Below, piece by piece: positions 45,969 to 54,812 of a stretch of DNA of 64,000 bases. Each line of letters begins with the position of its first letter. Position 1 is the first letter of the stretch. The notes beneath the pieces are model-generated. The model worked only from the letters and a program-made list of their open reading frames with translations, did no database searches and was not told the DNA's origin. This stretch comes from Deefgea tanakiae (lineage in GTDB: Bacteria > Pseudomonadota > Gammaproteobacteria > Burkholderiales > Chitinibacteraceae). Where the stretch lies: positions 744,001 to 808,000 of the forward strand of contig NZ_CP081150.1 in assembly GCF_019665765.1 (NCBI RefSeq), written 5' to 3'. The position numbers and the translations under genes are program-made.

Positions 45969-48246
45969 CGTGGGTCTCCTGTGCGATAGCCGCTTCAACT
46001 GCAGCCAGTGCGGCCATATTGATGATACGGCGAACCGAGGCGGTTGGTGTCAAAATATGCACCGGCTTGGCAATGCCCATCAAAATCGGCCCAATGGTCA
46101 CGCCATCGACAGCGGTGGCTTTGAGCAGGTTAAATGAAATATTGGCGGTGTCGAGATTCGGCATCACCAAGATATTCGCTTCCCCTTTCAGGCGTGAATT
46201 GGGGAAAATCTGTGCCCGAATCGTGCTAGAGAGTGCCGCATCGCCGTGCATTTCACCGTCGATTTCAAGATCGGGCGCTTGCTGGGTGACGATGTGCAAG
46301 GCATCTTGCATTTTAATCGCAGATGGGCTTTCGCTGGTACCAAAGCTGGAATGACTTAGTAATGCAACTTTCGGCGCAATACCAAATTTGCGCACGGCTT
46401 CGGCCGCCATCAAGGTGATTTCGGCGAGCTGCTCGGCGGTTGGATCGGCATTCACATAGGTATCAGTAATGAAAATATTGCCAGTATGCAGCAGCAAGAT
46501 ATTCATCGCCGCGGTGGTTGAAACGCCAGCTTTGAGGCCAAGCACATTTTTTACGTGCGCAAGGTGATTGTGGTACAGCCCATAAGTACCGCAAATCATC
46601 GCATCGGCTTCACCGCGTTGCACCATCAGCGCGCCAATCAACGTTGTTTTGCGGCGTACTTCGGCTTTGGCAAGATCTTCGGAAACGCCTTTGCGTTGCA
46701 TGATGCTGTAATACAACTGCCAGTATTCGCGGTAGCGCGGGTCGTTTTCTGGGTTACAGACGGCAAAATCAATCCCAACACGAATGCGTAGGCCAAGTTT
46801 TTCAATTCGAGCCTGAATCACATTCGGGCGACCAATCAAGATCGGTTCGCATAAACGCATATCGAGTATTTCTTGGATGGCATGCAAGACACGCTCGTCT
46901 TCGCCTTCACAAAATACGACGCGTTTCTGCGCTTTTTTCGCCGCCATAAAGACGGGGCGCATAAAGAGGCTGGATTTATAAACGAATTGCGTCAGTTCTT
47001 CGATATAGGTCGCCCAATCTTCAATCGGCCGCGTCGCAACGCCACTGTCCATCGCGGCCTTGGCCACGGCAGGAGCGATTTTGACGATGAGACGTGGATC
47101 GAACGGTGTTGGAATTAAATATTCAGCACCAAATGCGAGATTTTTACCGCTATACGCATTCGCCACCACATCGGATAGCTCGGCGTGTGCGAGCTCGGCA
47201 ATCGCATCAACGGCTGCGTGTTTCATCGCTTCATTAATTGTCGTTGCGCCGACATCGAGCGCGCCACGGAAAATAAAGGGGAAACAAAGCACGTTATTGA
47301 CTTGATTTGGGTAATCCGAGCGGCCAGTACAAATAATTGCATCCGGCCGAGCGGCGCGCGCTTCGGGCGGTGTGACTTCGGGATTGGGGTTAGCGAGGGC
47401 CAAAATCAACGGCGATGCTGCCATCGTCTTGAGCATTTCAGCATCAATCGCTCCGGGGCCAGAAAGCCCTAAGAAAATATCTGCACCGACGAGTGCTTCA
47501 GCAGGCGTGCGAATATTGGTTTCGCGCGCATAGCGCTGCTTGGTTTCATCAAGCGGCCCGCGCTCGGTATGAATCACGCCTTTGGAGTCGCAGACGAAAA
47601 TATTGTGTTTTTGTACGCCGAGTGAAACGAGCAAGTCCAAACATGCAATCGCGGCTGCGCCGGCACCGGAGGCGACGAGTTTGACTTCCGCAATGTTTTT
47701 ACCCAGTAAAGCCAATGCATTTTTAACCGCTGCACCAACGATAATCGCCGTGCCGTGTTGATCGTCATGAAAAACGGGTATTTTCATCCGCTCACGCAGT
47801 TTTTTCTCTACGTAAAAACATTCTGGCGCTTTGATGTCTTCGAGGTTGATGCCGCCAAAAGTGGGCTCAAGCGACGCGATAATCTCGATGAGCTTGTCAG
47901 GGTCGTTTTCATCGATTTCGATATCAAATACATCGATACCGGCGAATTTTTTGAATAAAACGCCTTTACCTTCCATCACCGGCTTGCCTGCAAGTGGCCC
48001 GATATTCCCGAGGCCGAGTACGGCTGTGCCATTGGTGACGACGGCGACGAGATTGCCTCTGGACGTTAAATTGCGCGCCTCAGATGGGTCGGCCACGATG
48101 GCATCGCAAGCGGCGGCGACGCCGGGCGAGTAAGCCAGTGCCAAATCGCGTTGACTTGCGAGACCTTTGGTGGGAACAACCTGAATTTTGCCCGGCTTTG
48201 GGAAACGATGGTATTCAAGTGCTTTTTTGCGTAGTTCTTCGTCCAT
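45961..48246 (-). CDS. maeB: NADP-dependent malic enzyme (malic-phosphotransacetylase fusion)
   Basis: Converts malate to pyruvate and CO2 with NADP+. The 761-residue length matches E. coli MaeB (759). The N-terminal malic-enzyme half (about 1-430) has [58 protein letters not shown] and [16 protein letters not shown]. The C-terminal half (about 440-760) is phosphotransacetylase-like ([20 protein letters not shown]), generally thought regulatory rather than catalytic. I use the ATG at 48246 ([16 protein letters not shown]); 36 further codons upstream are not typical of the family. Its end overlaps the PhaM-like gene. Confidence 0.94.
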   Translation of the reverse strand: MDEELRKKALEYHRFPKPGKIQVVPTKGLASQRDLALAYSPGVAAACDAIVADPSEARNLTSRGNLVAVVTNGTAVLGLGNIGPLAGKPVMEGKGVLFKKFAGIDVFDIEIDENDPDKLIEIIASLEPTFGGINLEDIKAPECFYVEKKLRERMKIPVFHDDQHGTAIIVGAAVKNALALLGKNIAEVKLVASGAGAAAIACLDLLVSLGVQKHNIFVCDSKGVIHTERGPLDETKQRYARETNIRTPAEALVGADIFLGLSGPGAIDAEMLKTMAASPLILALANPNPEVTPPEARAARPDAIICTGRSDYPNQVNNVLCFPFIFRGALDVGATTINEAMKHAAVDAIAELAHAELSDVVANAYSGKNLAFGAEYLIPTPFDPRLIVKIAPAVAKAAMDSGVATRPIEDWATYIEELTQFVYKSSLFMRPVFMAAKKAQKRVVFCEGEDERVLHAIQEILDMRLCEPILIGRPNVIQARIEKLGLRIRVGIDFAVCNPENDPRYREYWQLYYSIMQRKGVSEDLAKAEVRRKTTLIGALMVQRGEADAMICGTYGLYHNHLAHVKNVLGLKAGVSTTAAMNILLLHTGNIFITDTYVNADPTAEQLAEITLMAAEAVRKFGIAPKVALLSHSSFGTSESPSAIKMQDALHIVTQQAPDLEIDGEMHGDAALSSTIRAQIFPNSRLKGEANILVMPNLDTANISFNLLKATAVDGVTIGPILMGIAKPVHILTPTASVRRIINMAALAAVEAAIAQETHDE

Positions 48247-48447
48247 GACCTGCCCCTGAGTGCGTGTGATGTTGCGACTTAATCCTGCTCTATTCTGCGC
48301 TGCAGCAATATCAGGGATATTCCTGAGATGAGAGTGAGACGCAGACTTTTTCATTGCGTGTTGCTTATTGTAGGTATGGCTTGCAACAATAATTAAGTCA
48401 ATGCTTGTGGATTAATACCCAATTACGTATTGATAGAATGCTTCTCA

Positions 48448-49629
48448 TTAAAACAACATAATGTCATCGCAGCTTTCATGGTGGCTACTTGATTTTTCAG
48501 CTGCGTTTGGCGATTGCTGGGTGAGATAAAGTAGGGTGGCAATCACATGCGAAAATTCATCATCAAGCGAGAGGCCTTGATCGTAAATCTGCGTGGCCTC
48601 ATTCAGACTATGCGAAATCATGTCAAACAGAGCGTTTTCTTGCGAATCAGTCAGCCCCAGATAGACCATTTTTTGTTCGAACTTATCCTGTAATTCAATA
48701 AATAATCGCATCGATGAGCCCGCTTGTTGGCGGTATTCTTCTTCTAGCTTTTGGATTGATGATTGAATTAAGCCAATTGCATTAAGGGTTAGCGCCTGTT
48801 GGCCACGAATTTGCTCTTCATTCAAAATACCATCAAAGCGATTTTCGGCTGCCTCGACCAAGATCGCGATGTGATCGCGTAATCGACCACATAACTCGGG
48901 CTGCTCGGTCGGCATGGCTTTCACTTGTAAAATGATGCGGGGAAAATTAATGATCAGTCGCTTGCCCATTTCATATATTCGCTGCGAATCTTGCGCCAAG
49001 GTTTGCAGCATATGCTCTTCAAGCGGACTGCTACGGCCGTTGCTATTGAGCGTGCTCAGTTCCCCTTTATGGTGGATTTGCGCGGCAACTTGCAGATTAA
49101 ATTGGCTGGCGGTTTGCACGAGTGCTGCGAGTAAATCGGTTTTATTGCTGGCCAGTGATGATTTTTTGAAAAAGTTGATCAAAGTGCCCAGCTCTGCGGT
49201 ATTGGATATAGCTTGAAGTGCTGTGTCTGTGGCTGTTTTTACAGAAGATTGCAGGTCTTTAATCGCTTCGTGCTGGCGTTTGAAGATGAGTAGTTTTTGT
49301 TGCAAATCACCTGTTTCGAAAGGATGTTTAATGAAATCATCGGCGCCAGCTTCATAGGCTGCAATATGCGCTGCTCGGTTATCTTGTTTGGAAATACAGA
49401 GCACATAGCTCTGTGGGAGATGTTGCTTATAGGCCTGGCAAATTTCATGGCCGTTGATGTCGGGCATTTCAACATTAATCACCACAATATCGGGCTTGAG
49501 GTGCTCTAAATAGGCCAGTGCAGCCATGCCGGTGTTGGCTTGGTGAATTTCATAGCCGTCTGCACAAGCCAAGCGAAGGTGTTCGCAGGATGTATTCTCA
49601 TGTTCAACAATCAATAGCTGTAAAGGCAT
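48448..49629 (-). CDS. Response-regulator-like protein with degenerate receiver
   Basis: A 393-residue protein with an N-terminal receiver-fold domain (about 1-120; LQLLIVEHE start, AGADDFIKHPFE with the conserved Lys). The phospho-acceptor position, normally Asp before xMP, is Asn52 (IVVINVEMPDINGHE), and the first acidic pair is EHE, so ordinary phosphorylation is unlikely. The remaining 270 residues are helical with no domain I can name, ending in CDDIMLF, a tail comparable to GGIELF in the CheZ-like protein at 26525. The start at 49629 has GGAAG upstream. It lies 114 bases after trpS. It may be a pseudo-receiver scaffold in a motility or chemotaxis pathway; this is inference. Confidence 0.75.
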   Translation of the reverse strand: MPLQLLIVEHENTSCEHLRLACADGYEIHQANTGMAALAYLEHLKPDIVVINVEMPDINGHEICQAYKQHLPQSYVLCISKQDNRAAHIAAYEAGADDFIKHPFETGDLQQKLLIFKRQHEAIKDLQSSVKTATDTALQAISNTAELGTLINFFKKSSLASNKTDLLAALVQTASQFNLQVAAQIHHKGELSTLNSNGRSSPLEEHMLQTLAQDSQRIYEMGKRLIINFPRIILQVKAMPTEQPELCGRLRDHIAILVEAAENRFDGILNEEQIRGQQALTLNAIGLIQSSIQKLEEEYRQQAGSSMRLFIELQDKFEQKMVYLGLTDSQENALFDMISHSLNEATQIYDQGLSLDDEFSHVIATLLYLTQQSPNAAEKSSSHHESCDDIMLF

Positions 49630-49743
49630 CGTTTTTCTTCCACAGAAGGTCGCCAAGCCAAGTACAAAGGTTCGCACATTGGCATCGGCTTTCTTTATAG
49701 GATATTTATAGATAAACGACAGCCTGGTGAAAACAACAGAGGG

Positions 49744-50766
49744 CTAAAAGTAGTACATCCCCATCGCTGTTTTGACTTTGTGCAATGTGAGTGCCGCTGT
49801 TTGTCGCGCTTTGGCTGAGCCGCACAGCAACATCGAGAGTACCGCATCAGGGTCTTGGGCAAATTGGGCGCGGCGGCTACGGATGGGGCCGATGAGCGCT
49901 TGCAGAACGTCATTTAGGCGCGCTTTAATCACGCTATCGGCTAAACCACCGTGCGCGTAGTGCGCCTTCAGTTGGGCCACTTGCTCGGTATCGGGATCGA
50001 ACGCATCTAAAAATGCAAACACGACATTGCCTTTAATCTGGCCCGGACTGTTGATCGTGAGGTGCTGCGCATCGGTGTACATTTTATTCACTGCCGCTGT
50101 AATTTCATCGGCACTGGCGGATAAGGCAATATGATTACCCGCAACACGGCTCATTTTTCCTTTGCCGTCGATGCCAGGTAGGCGGGTGGTGTTCGAAAGT
50201 AGCGCTTCGCACTCATTGAGGATGTTTTCGCCAACCATACGGTTAAAGCGGCGCACGATTTCATTCGTTTGTTCAATCATCGGCAATTGATCTTCACCAA
50301 CCGGAATCAATGTGCCGCGCAGTGCGATAATGTCGGCAGCTTGGCTGACGGGGTAGCTTAAAAATCCGGCAGCAATATTGCGATCTTCGCCTTCATAGCC
50401 CTTTGCGCGTAATTCTGATTTCACTGTGGGATTGCGCTCTAAGCGCGCCACCGACACTAAATTCATCAAGTAAAACGATAGCTCGGCGAGTTCTGGCACC
50501 ATCGATTGAATCAAGACGGTTGATTTTTGCGGATTAATACCAACTGCGAGGTAATCGAGCGCCACATCAATGACGGCTTGGCGAACCGCGCGGTAGTCGC
50601 CTTGGTGATCGGCTAACGCCTGCGTGTCGGCTAATAGAATCAATGGCGTGTGGCTTTCTTGCAGTGTGAGCCGTGTTTGCAATGAGCCAGCAAAATGGCC
50701 GAGATGCAAGGGGCCCGTGGTGCGATCGCCAGTGACGATGATGGTGGGGCTGGTCGATGATGACAT
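49744..50766 (-). CDS. trpS: Tryptophanyl-tRNA synthetase
   Basis: Charges tRNA-Trp with tryptophan. The class I motifs are PLHLGHFAGSLQTR near residue 19 (HIGH) and GKMSRVAGNHIALS near 203 (KMSKS variant), with DRNIAAGFLSYPVSQAADI near 132. The length of 340 residues is normal. AGGAG lies eight bases before the ATG. Upstream, on the same strand, is a short open frame with two adjacent Trp codons followed by a terminator (50811-50932), so the gene is probably controlled by tryptophan-tRNA supply through attenuation. Confidence 0.95.
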   Translation of the reverse strand: MSSSTSPTIIVTGDRTTGPLHLGHFAGSLQTRLTLQESHTPLILLADTQALADHQGDYRAVRQAVIDVALDYLAVGINPQKSTVLIQSMVPELAELSFYLMNLVSVARLERNPTVKSELRAKGYEGEDRNIAAGFLSYPVSQAADIIALRGTLIPVGEDQLPMIEQTNEIVRRFNRMVGENILNECEALLSNTTRLPGIDGKGKMSRVAGNHIALSASADEITAAVNKMYTDAQHLTINSPGQIKGNVVFAFLDAFDPDTEQVAQLKAHYAHGGLADSVIKARLNDVLQALIGPIRSRRAQFAQDPDAVLSMLLCGSAKARQTAALTLHKVKTAMGMYYF

Positions 50767-50810
50767 GTGTTGCTCCTAAGATGGGGAGCTGCCGGATGGG
50801 GGAGGGCTAA

Positions 50811-50849
50811 AAACAAAAAAACCTGTCACCGAATCCGGCAGCAGGTTTT
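50811..50849 (-). terminator. Attenuator terminator upstream of trpS
   Basis: On the minus strand AAAACCTG (from 50849) pairs with CAGGTTTT (ending about 50818) with an inner CCG/CGG stem, followed by a U-rich run. It lies between the leader peptide stop and trpS. The loop segment complementary to 50833-50842 is repeated inverted at 50788-50797 (GCTGCCGGAT/ATCCGGCAGC), giving an alternative 10-base pairing just ahead of the trpS ribosome site. Confidence 0.8.
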
Positions 50850-50875
50850 GTATAGATACGCAAACCCAGTGCCGC

Positions 50876-50932
50876 CTAAAGGCGCCACCAGTAATAAGAA
50901 GCTACTGCGAGGGTTTGTTTGATCGAGTTCAT
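50876..50932 (-). CDS. trpS leader peptide (MNSIKQTLAVASYYWWRL)
   Basis: An 18-codon frame, ATG at 50932 to TAG at 50876-50878, reading MNSIKQTLAVASYYWWRL. Two Tyr codons and two adjacent Trp codons sit just before the stop, as in classical trp leaders. It is followed 27 bases later by a terminator hairpin, then by trpS. By the known mechanism of ribosome-mediated attenuation, stalling at the Trp codons when charged tRNA-Trp is low would prevent the terminator from forming. The SD sequence is weak (GAAGATG). Confidence 0.85.
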   Translation of the reverse strand: MNSIKQTLAVASYYWWRL

Positions 50933-51067
50933 GATTTCATCTTCGCAGTGTTGCCTAGCCTACGTCAAGCTAACTAGGGTCAGGATTAACCCTAGTCATA
51001 AATAATATTGATATGTATGTAGCTATAAGTATCATTTAATATGGCCTACTGAGCAATACCTTGCTGA

Positions 51068-51949
51068 TTAATTAGCCATGCCTTGGTTTCTTTGATATTC
51101 CGCTACTGCTAGCGCGAGTCGTTGTGACAATTTGGGTGGGTCGCCTAAGCCAAATTCATTTTGCAGTGCAGTTTGATTGCTTTGAATATAATCAATCGCA
51201 CGATCTAAATTGCCAAATTGTTTTTGGAAGAAATTGCCGTTGGCAGTGAGCAAGTTTGCCGCTTCGGTGAAATTTTTACTGAAATCTTGGATGGCTGCTG
51301 TTGCATCAGCAGGCTGTTTGTTCCAAATGTTTTCAAAAGCCGCAACATCAAGTTTGGCCATTTTGCTTACTGGATCTATTTCTAAACCCAGCGCTGATAA
51401 GCCTTGAAGGCCGTTCAGTGCACCATGAAATGGGCTACTGATACTGGATTGCAGCGCATGGCGGGCCGCTTGAGCTGCTTGGGTATTGCCGAGTAATTCG
51501 GGATCTTGGCTATCGGTATCAAACTCGCGCCGCCAACTATTGTATTGGTCAGCAAAGCTTTGTAATTGAGATCTTACTGCCGAAAAGCTGCTTTCTGGGC
51601 TGATGCTATCAAGTTTAGCTGCGGCTTGCCCCAGTTGTGTAACACCCGATTGCATATCCGCCAGTGTAGCGTGCTGTGCTTGGTATTGCACTGAGCGATA
51701 GTTAATCTCGGTCATCATTTTGTAGGCCGATTCGGGATCGGGCAATGCCATATTACGGCCTACTGCTGAAACTCCCGCTAGCGCCTGGATACCGCTGCTC
51801 TGCTGAATGCCTTGTTGGCTGGTGATGTAACCATTGGCGAGCTGAGCAATGTCAAAGCTATCATTTGAATTCGGATTGAGCAGAGGACTGAGTGCATCGG
51901 TTTTCATGCGGGCGATTTGCCCCGCAATTGATTTGGCTGAAATGTCCAT
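51068..51949 (-). CDS. FliD-like hypothetical protein
   Basis: A 293-residue protein with no signal peptide. The C-terminal half resembles the FliD (flagellar cap) C-terminal domain: LQGLSALGLEIDPVSKMAKLDVAAFENIW near residues 185-212, with coiled segments on both sides. The start is AGGAG-supported (51949). FliD proteins are usually longer and carry more internal domains; this one may be a filament-associated or adhesin-like relative. It is not in a flagellar gene cluster. I regard the FliD link as moderate. Confidence 0.5.
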   Translation of the reverse strand: MDISAKSIAGQIARMKTDALSPLLNPNSNDSFDIAQLANGYITSQQGIQQSSGIQALAGVSAVGRNMALPDPESAYKMMTEINYRSVQYQAQHATLADMQSGVTQLGQAAAKLDSISPESSFSAVRSQLQSFADQYNSWRREFDTDSQDPELLGNTQAAQAARHALQSSISSPFHGALNGLQGLSALGLEIDPVSKMAKLDVAAFENIWNKQPADATAAIQDFSKNFTEAANLLTANGNFFQKQFGNLDRAIDYIQSNQTALQNEFGLGDPPKLSQRLALAVAEYQRNQGMAN

Positions 51950-52059
51950 GATGCACTCCTTGTCATTAATACTTAAATGAAGACCTCATTTAAATTAGCA
52001 AGCAAAATCAATACCAACTAGGTAAATATGTACGGCAGTCATTTGAATTGAATCAAATA

Positions 52060-52323
52060 TTAGACGGTGAGTGGCTTGCGCAGCAGTCGATAATAGCCAA
52101 CTGGGATTTTTTTAGGATCAGCAGTTCGCATCACGCTGCAAAAAATTTGCCACTCGCTCCCCGCTAATTTTTGATTCATCGCTTCAATCAAACCGTGCGG
52201 ATTTTGAATGCCGCAGTGTTTAATGAGTTCGACGCTGGTGGATTGTCGATGTTGAGTGAGACGCTGAAAAACAGTAGCTTCATCGGGCGTCCATTCGATG
52301 ATTGGAAAAGATTTATTTTGCAT
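52060..52323 (-). CDS. Hypothetical protein, 87 residues
   Basis: A small soluble protein starting at 52323 (MQNKSFPIIEWTPDEATVFQ) with AGGTC upstream. It begins inside the last codons of the MscS-type channel gene, overlapping by 11 bases, so translation is probably coupled. Helical composition with a possible short DNA-binding-like part (HRQSTSVELIKHCGIQNPHG) is seen, but I name no family and no function. Confidence 0.65.
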   Translation of the reverse strand: MQNKSFPIIEWTPDEATVFQRLTQHRQSTSVELIKHCGIQNPHGLIEAMNQKLAGSEWQIFCSVMRTADPKKIPVGYYRLLRKPLTV

Positions 52324-54607
52324 CGGTGTGACCTGTAGGTTTAGAAGGCGTGTGGTTATTATGCTGCGGTGTTTCAAGTTGCACGCGCAGTGGGCCTGCT
52401 ATATCCAAATGAACATCCCGCTGTGGGAAGGCAATACATATATCGTTTTTGCGGAAACTCGCTTCAATCATAAAGCGTAAATCGCTGGCTACTTGGCGAC
52501 CCATGATGCCCGCGCCGATATCGATCCAGTAATACACGCCGAAGGCGAGTGCATCAGCGGCAAAGTCTTCCAATAATATCTCTGGGTCTTTATCGGCCAC
52601 AATTTGGCCATGACGCCTCACTTCCTCTTCTAATAATTTGGCAACCAGACGTAGATCGCTACCGTAAGCAACACCGACTCGAAAGCCTTGGCGAATGATG
52701 CTGGTGGTATAGCTCCAATTGGTGACATTTTGCTCTAGAAAAGTGCTGTTGGGTACCAAGGTATCGATGCCATTGACATCACGGACGACTGCGGCGCGGA
52801 CGTTCATATCGACAATCGTGCCACGAATCCCAGCCACTTCAATGGTGTCGCCTGGGCGAAATGGGCGCTCAAGCAGCATCATCAAACCACTAATCAAGTT
52901 TTTGAGCAGCGTTTGCATGCCAAAACCCAAACCAATCGCAATCGCACCGCCTAAAAATGCAAAAGCAGCTAGAGGAATTTGCACGATCAATAAAGAATTG
53001 ATCAATAAGATAATAAAGGCGACCGATAGCAGCCAGCGCTTGGCGATGCGAACGGAAATTTCAGCCCATTGGGTATATCGGAGTATCAGTCGCTCAATGA
53101 GATTGCTACCCAAAATACAGAGGGCGAAGCCAACGGTAATGAGTAAGAGCGCAATACTCATTTTGCCAACGGTAACGCCCCGCGACAGGGAGATATTTTG
53201 TCCATCGACTTGGACTGAATCATTCACACTGAATAATTCGTAGTTCCAAATTGCTACTAACTTGCTGTGCATTTTTTCCTGCCAAAAATCAGTCCGCATG
53301 GCGAGCGTTTTATCTTTTAGCGAGGAGCTATTGATCCAGCGATCAAATTTCTCATAGGAATGGCGCAAGTCAGTGCTGGCATTCCGATAGATTAGCTCAC
53401 GTTCTTGCCACGCTTGGATTAATTCTGGCGATGCATTGGGTGTGTTTCTGAGTTGGTCGAGCTGATCTTGGGCAATGCTGGCGGACTTTTGTGCTGCATT
53501 GAGCATGTCGCGCAAGGTGACTAGCCATGATTGCACCGTTTCATTGAGCGCTTGAATGTCACTTTGTGAGCCATTTTTAACGAGTGCCTGACGGCGTTGC
53601 CAGAAGTTTCCTTCCAAGGTATTGGCCATCATTAAATCGGTTAACAAACCCGTATGTATCGCAAGGGTTTCTAGTTGTTGCAATAGCACGGATTCTTGAA
53701 TTTCAATTGCTTTCGCTTGTGCTTGCAACTGCTCTTTGTGCTTTGTTTTTGGGTCGTCCAATTTAGCTTGTAGCGCTTCGCCTTGCTGTTTTAGCTCGGC
53801 TAAATTCCGACGCAACTCTTGTTCACTAGCCAATTGCTCATGTTGTAACTGCCGATAAGATGCTTGTTGTTTTTGAATGGTTTGTAGATTGGCATCCAGC
53901 ACTTCAGCTTGCAGTTGATTGCTGTCATTGCCGATGCGCGCATTGATCGCTAGTACGAGTTCGCGCCGATCTTGTAAACGTGCACGGCTAAATTGCTGGC
54001 GGGCGTTGATACTGGCTAAAGTGGCTAGCCATGTATCTACTTTACGTTGTGAGAGCGCTATTTTGTTTGCCATTTGACTGCGTTGACTACTTAATGGCGC
54101 GGTTTTTTCAAATTGACCCTGGTTTAAACGCAGCTCTGCTTGTGCTTGCTCTAGCTCATCGTGGATTGTATTCAAATAGGTTTCTTGCACCTTGAGGCTG
54201 CTAGTCAGGACATTAATTTCTTGCTCGATTAATTGCCGTTCTTGTTGGAGTTGGACACGGCTGGACATATTGCTTTCAATGTCGCTTGAAAATTGGCGCT
54301 GCTCTTGGTTTTGTAGTGCGTCTAATCCGGTCAGAGCGGCGATGTGTTGTTGAAACGCATAAATTTCGAGTGTGAGCCAAAATCGCTTACTTTCTCGATC
54401 CGCTGCGTTGAGATTGCTATCTAGGCTGTTTAATTGCGCTTGAGCCAGCTCAAGCCGTTGATTTAACCGTGCTAATTCCGTGTTGGTGGCAATCGGTGCT
54501 GCGGCACTAGCTGGAGCGCTGGCTGTTTTGCCCAACAGCAAATCCATTGGTGCGGCAAATGGATTGCTACACAATAAAAGTAACCAACACATTAAGATGC
54601 GGCGCAT
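52313..54607 (-). CDS. Mechanosensitive channel, MscS family, with long periplasmic coiled coil
   Basis: A 764-residue MscK/YbdG-class channel relative that vents solutes on osmotic downshock. It has a signal peptide (LMCWLLLLCSNPFAA), about 400 residues of Gln- and Leu-rich coiled coil in the periplasm, then helices around 476-498 and 520-560, and the MscS domain from about 545. The pore and vestibule parts are FLGGAIAIGLGFGMQTLLKN and GDTIEVAGIRGTIVDMNVRA, ending in VPNSTFLEQNVTNWSY. It is longer than E. coli MscS (286 residues) but shorter than MscK (1120). The 205 bases upstream hold only the hairpin at 54763-54811. A small hypothetical gene overlaps its end. Confidence 0.88.
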   Translation of the reverse strand: MRRILMCWLLLLCSNPFAAPMDLLLGKTASAPASAAAPIATNTELARLNQRLELAQAQLNSLDSNLNAADRESKRFWLTLEIYAFQQHIAALTGLDALQNQEQRQFSSDIESNMSSRVQLQQERQLIEQEINVLTSSLKVQETYLNTIHDELEQAQAELRLNQGQFEKTAPLSSQRSQMANKIALSQRKVDTWLATLASINARQQFSRARLQDRRELVLAINARIGNDSNQLQAEVLDANLQTIQKQQASYRQLQHEQLASEQELRRNLAELKQQGEALQAKLDDPKTKHKEQLQAQAKAIEIQESVLLQQLETLAIHTGLLTDLMMANTLEGNFWQRRQALVKNGSQSDIQALNETVQSWLVTLRDMLNAAQKSASIAQDQLDQLRNTPNASPELIQAWQERELIYRNASTDLRHSYEKFDRWINSSSLKDKTLAMRTDFWQEKMHSKLVAIWNYELFSVNDSVQVDGQNISLSRGVTVGKMSIALLLITVGFALCILGSNLIERLILRYTQWAEISVRIAKRWLLSVAFIILLINSLLIVQIPLAAFAFLGGAIAIGLGFGMQTLLKNLISGLMMLLERPFRPGDTIEVAGIRGTIVDMNVRAAVVRDVNGIDTLVPNSTFLEQNVTNWSYTTSIIRQGFRVGVAYGSDLRLVAKLLEEEVRRHGQIVADKDPEILLEDFAADALAFGVYYWIDIGAGIMGRQVASDLRFMIEASFRKNDICIAFPQRDVHLDIAGPLRVQLETPQHNNHTPSKPTGHTDAK

Positions 54608-54762
54608 AAAGGGATCAATGATGAAAGTGGATAAAGTTTATTTTACCTGCTCGCTCGGCCAGCGCAGCAGAAAATGGCGAACGCGCCATGATTGTTGGAA
54701 CAGACTGGATTGAAACTTGGAGAATACAGCGATTTCTTGAAGAGGAAATTCTTGTGGCTAAC

Positions 54763-54811
54763 AGGTATATAGATACAGCGCATCTTTAGCGCTGTATCTA
54801 TGTATATACCT
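54763..54811. repeat. Strong hairpin downstream of prfC
   Basis: AGGTATATAGATACAGCGC (from about 54763) pairs with GCGCTGTATCTATGTATATACCT (ending 54811), identical except for a four-base insertion in the right arm. It immediately follows the RF3 stop codon on the minus strand. Like the other family members it has GTATAT ends and no T-run. Confidence 0.65.
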
Positions 54812-54812
54812 C

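Noticed and set aside
48247-48354. Upstream extension of maeB by 36 codons
   Set aside because: MaeB proteins begin at [10 protein letters not shown]-like sequence, and the longer start has no ribosome site.
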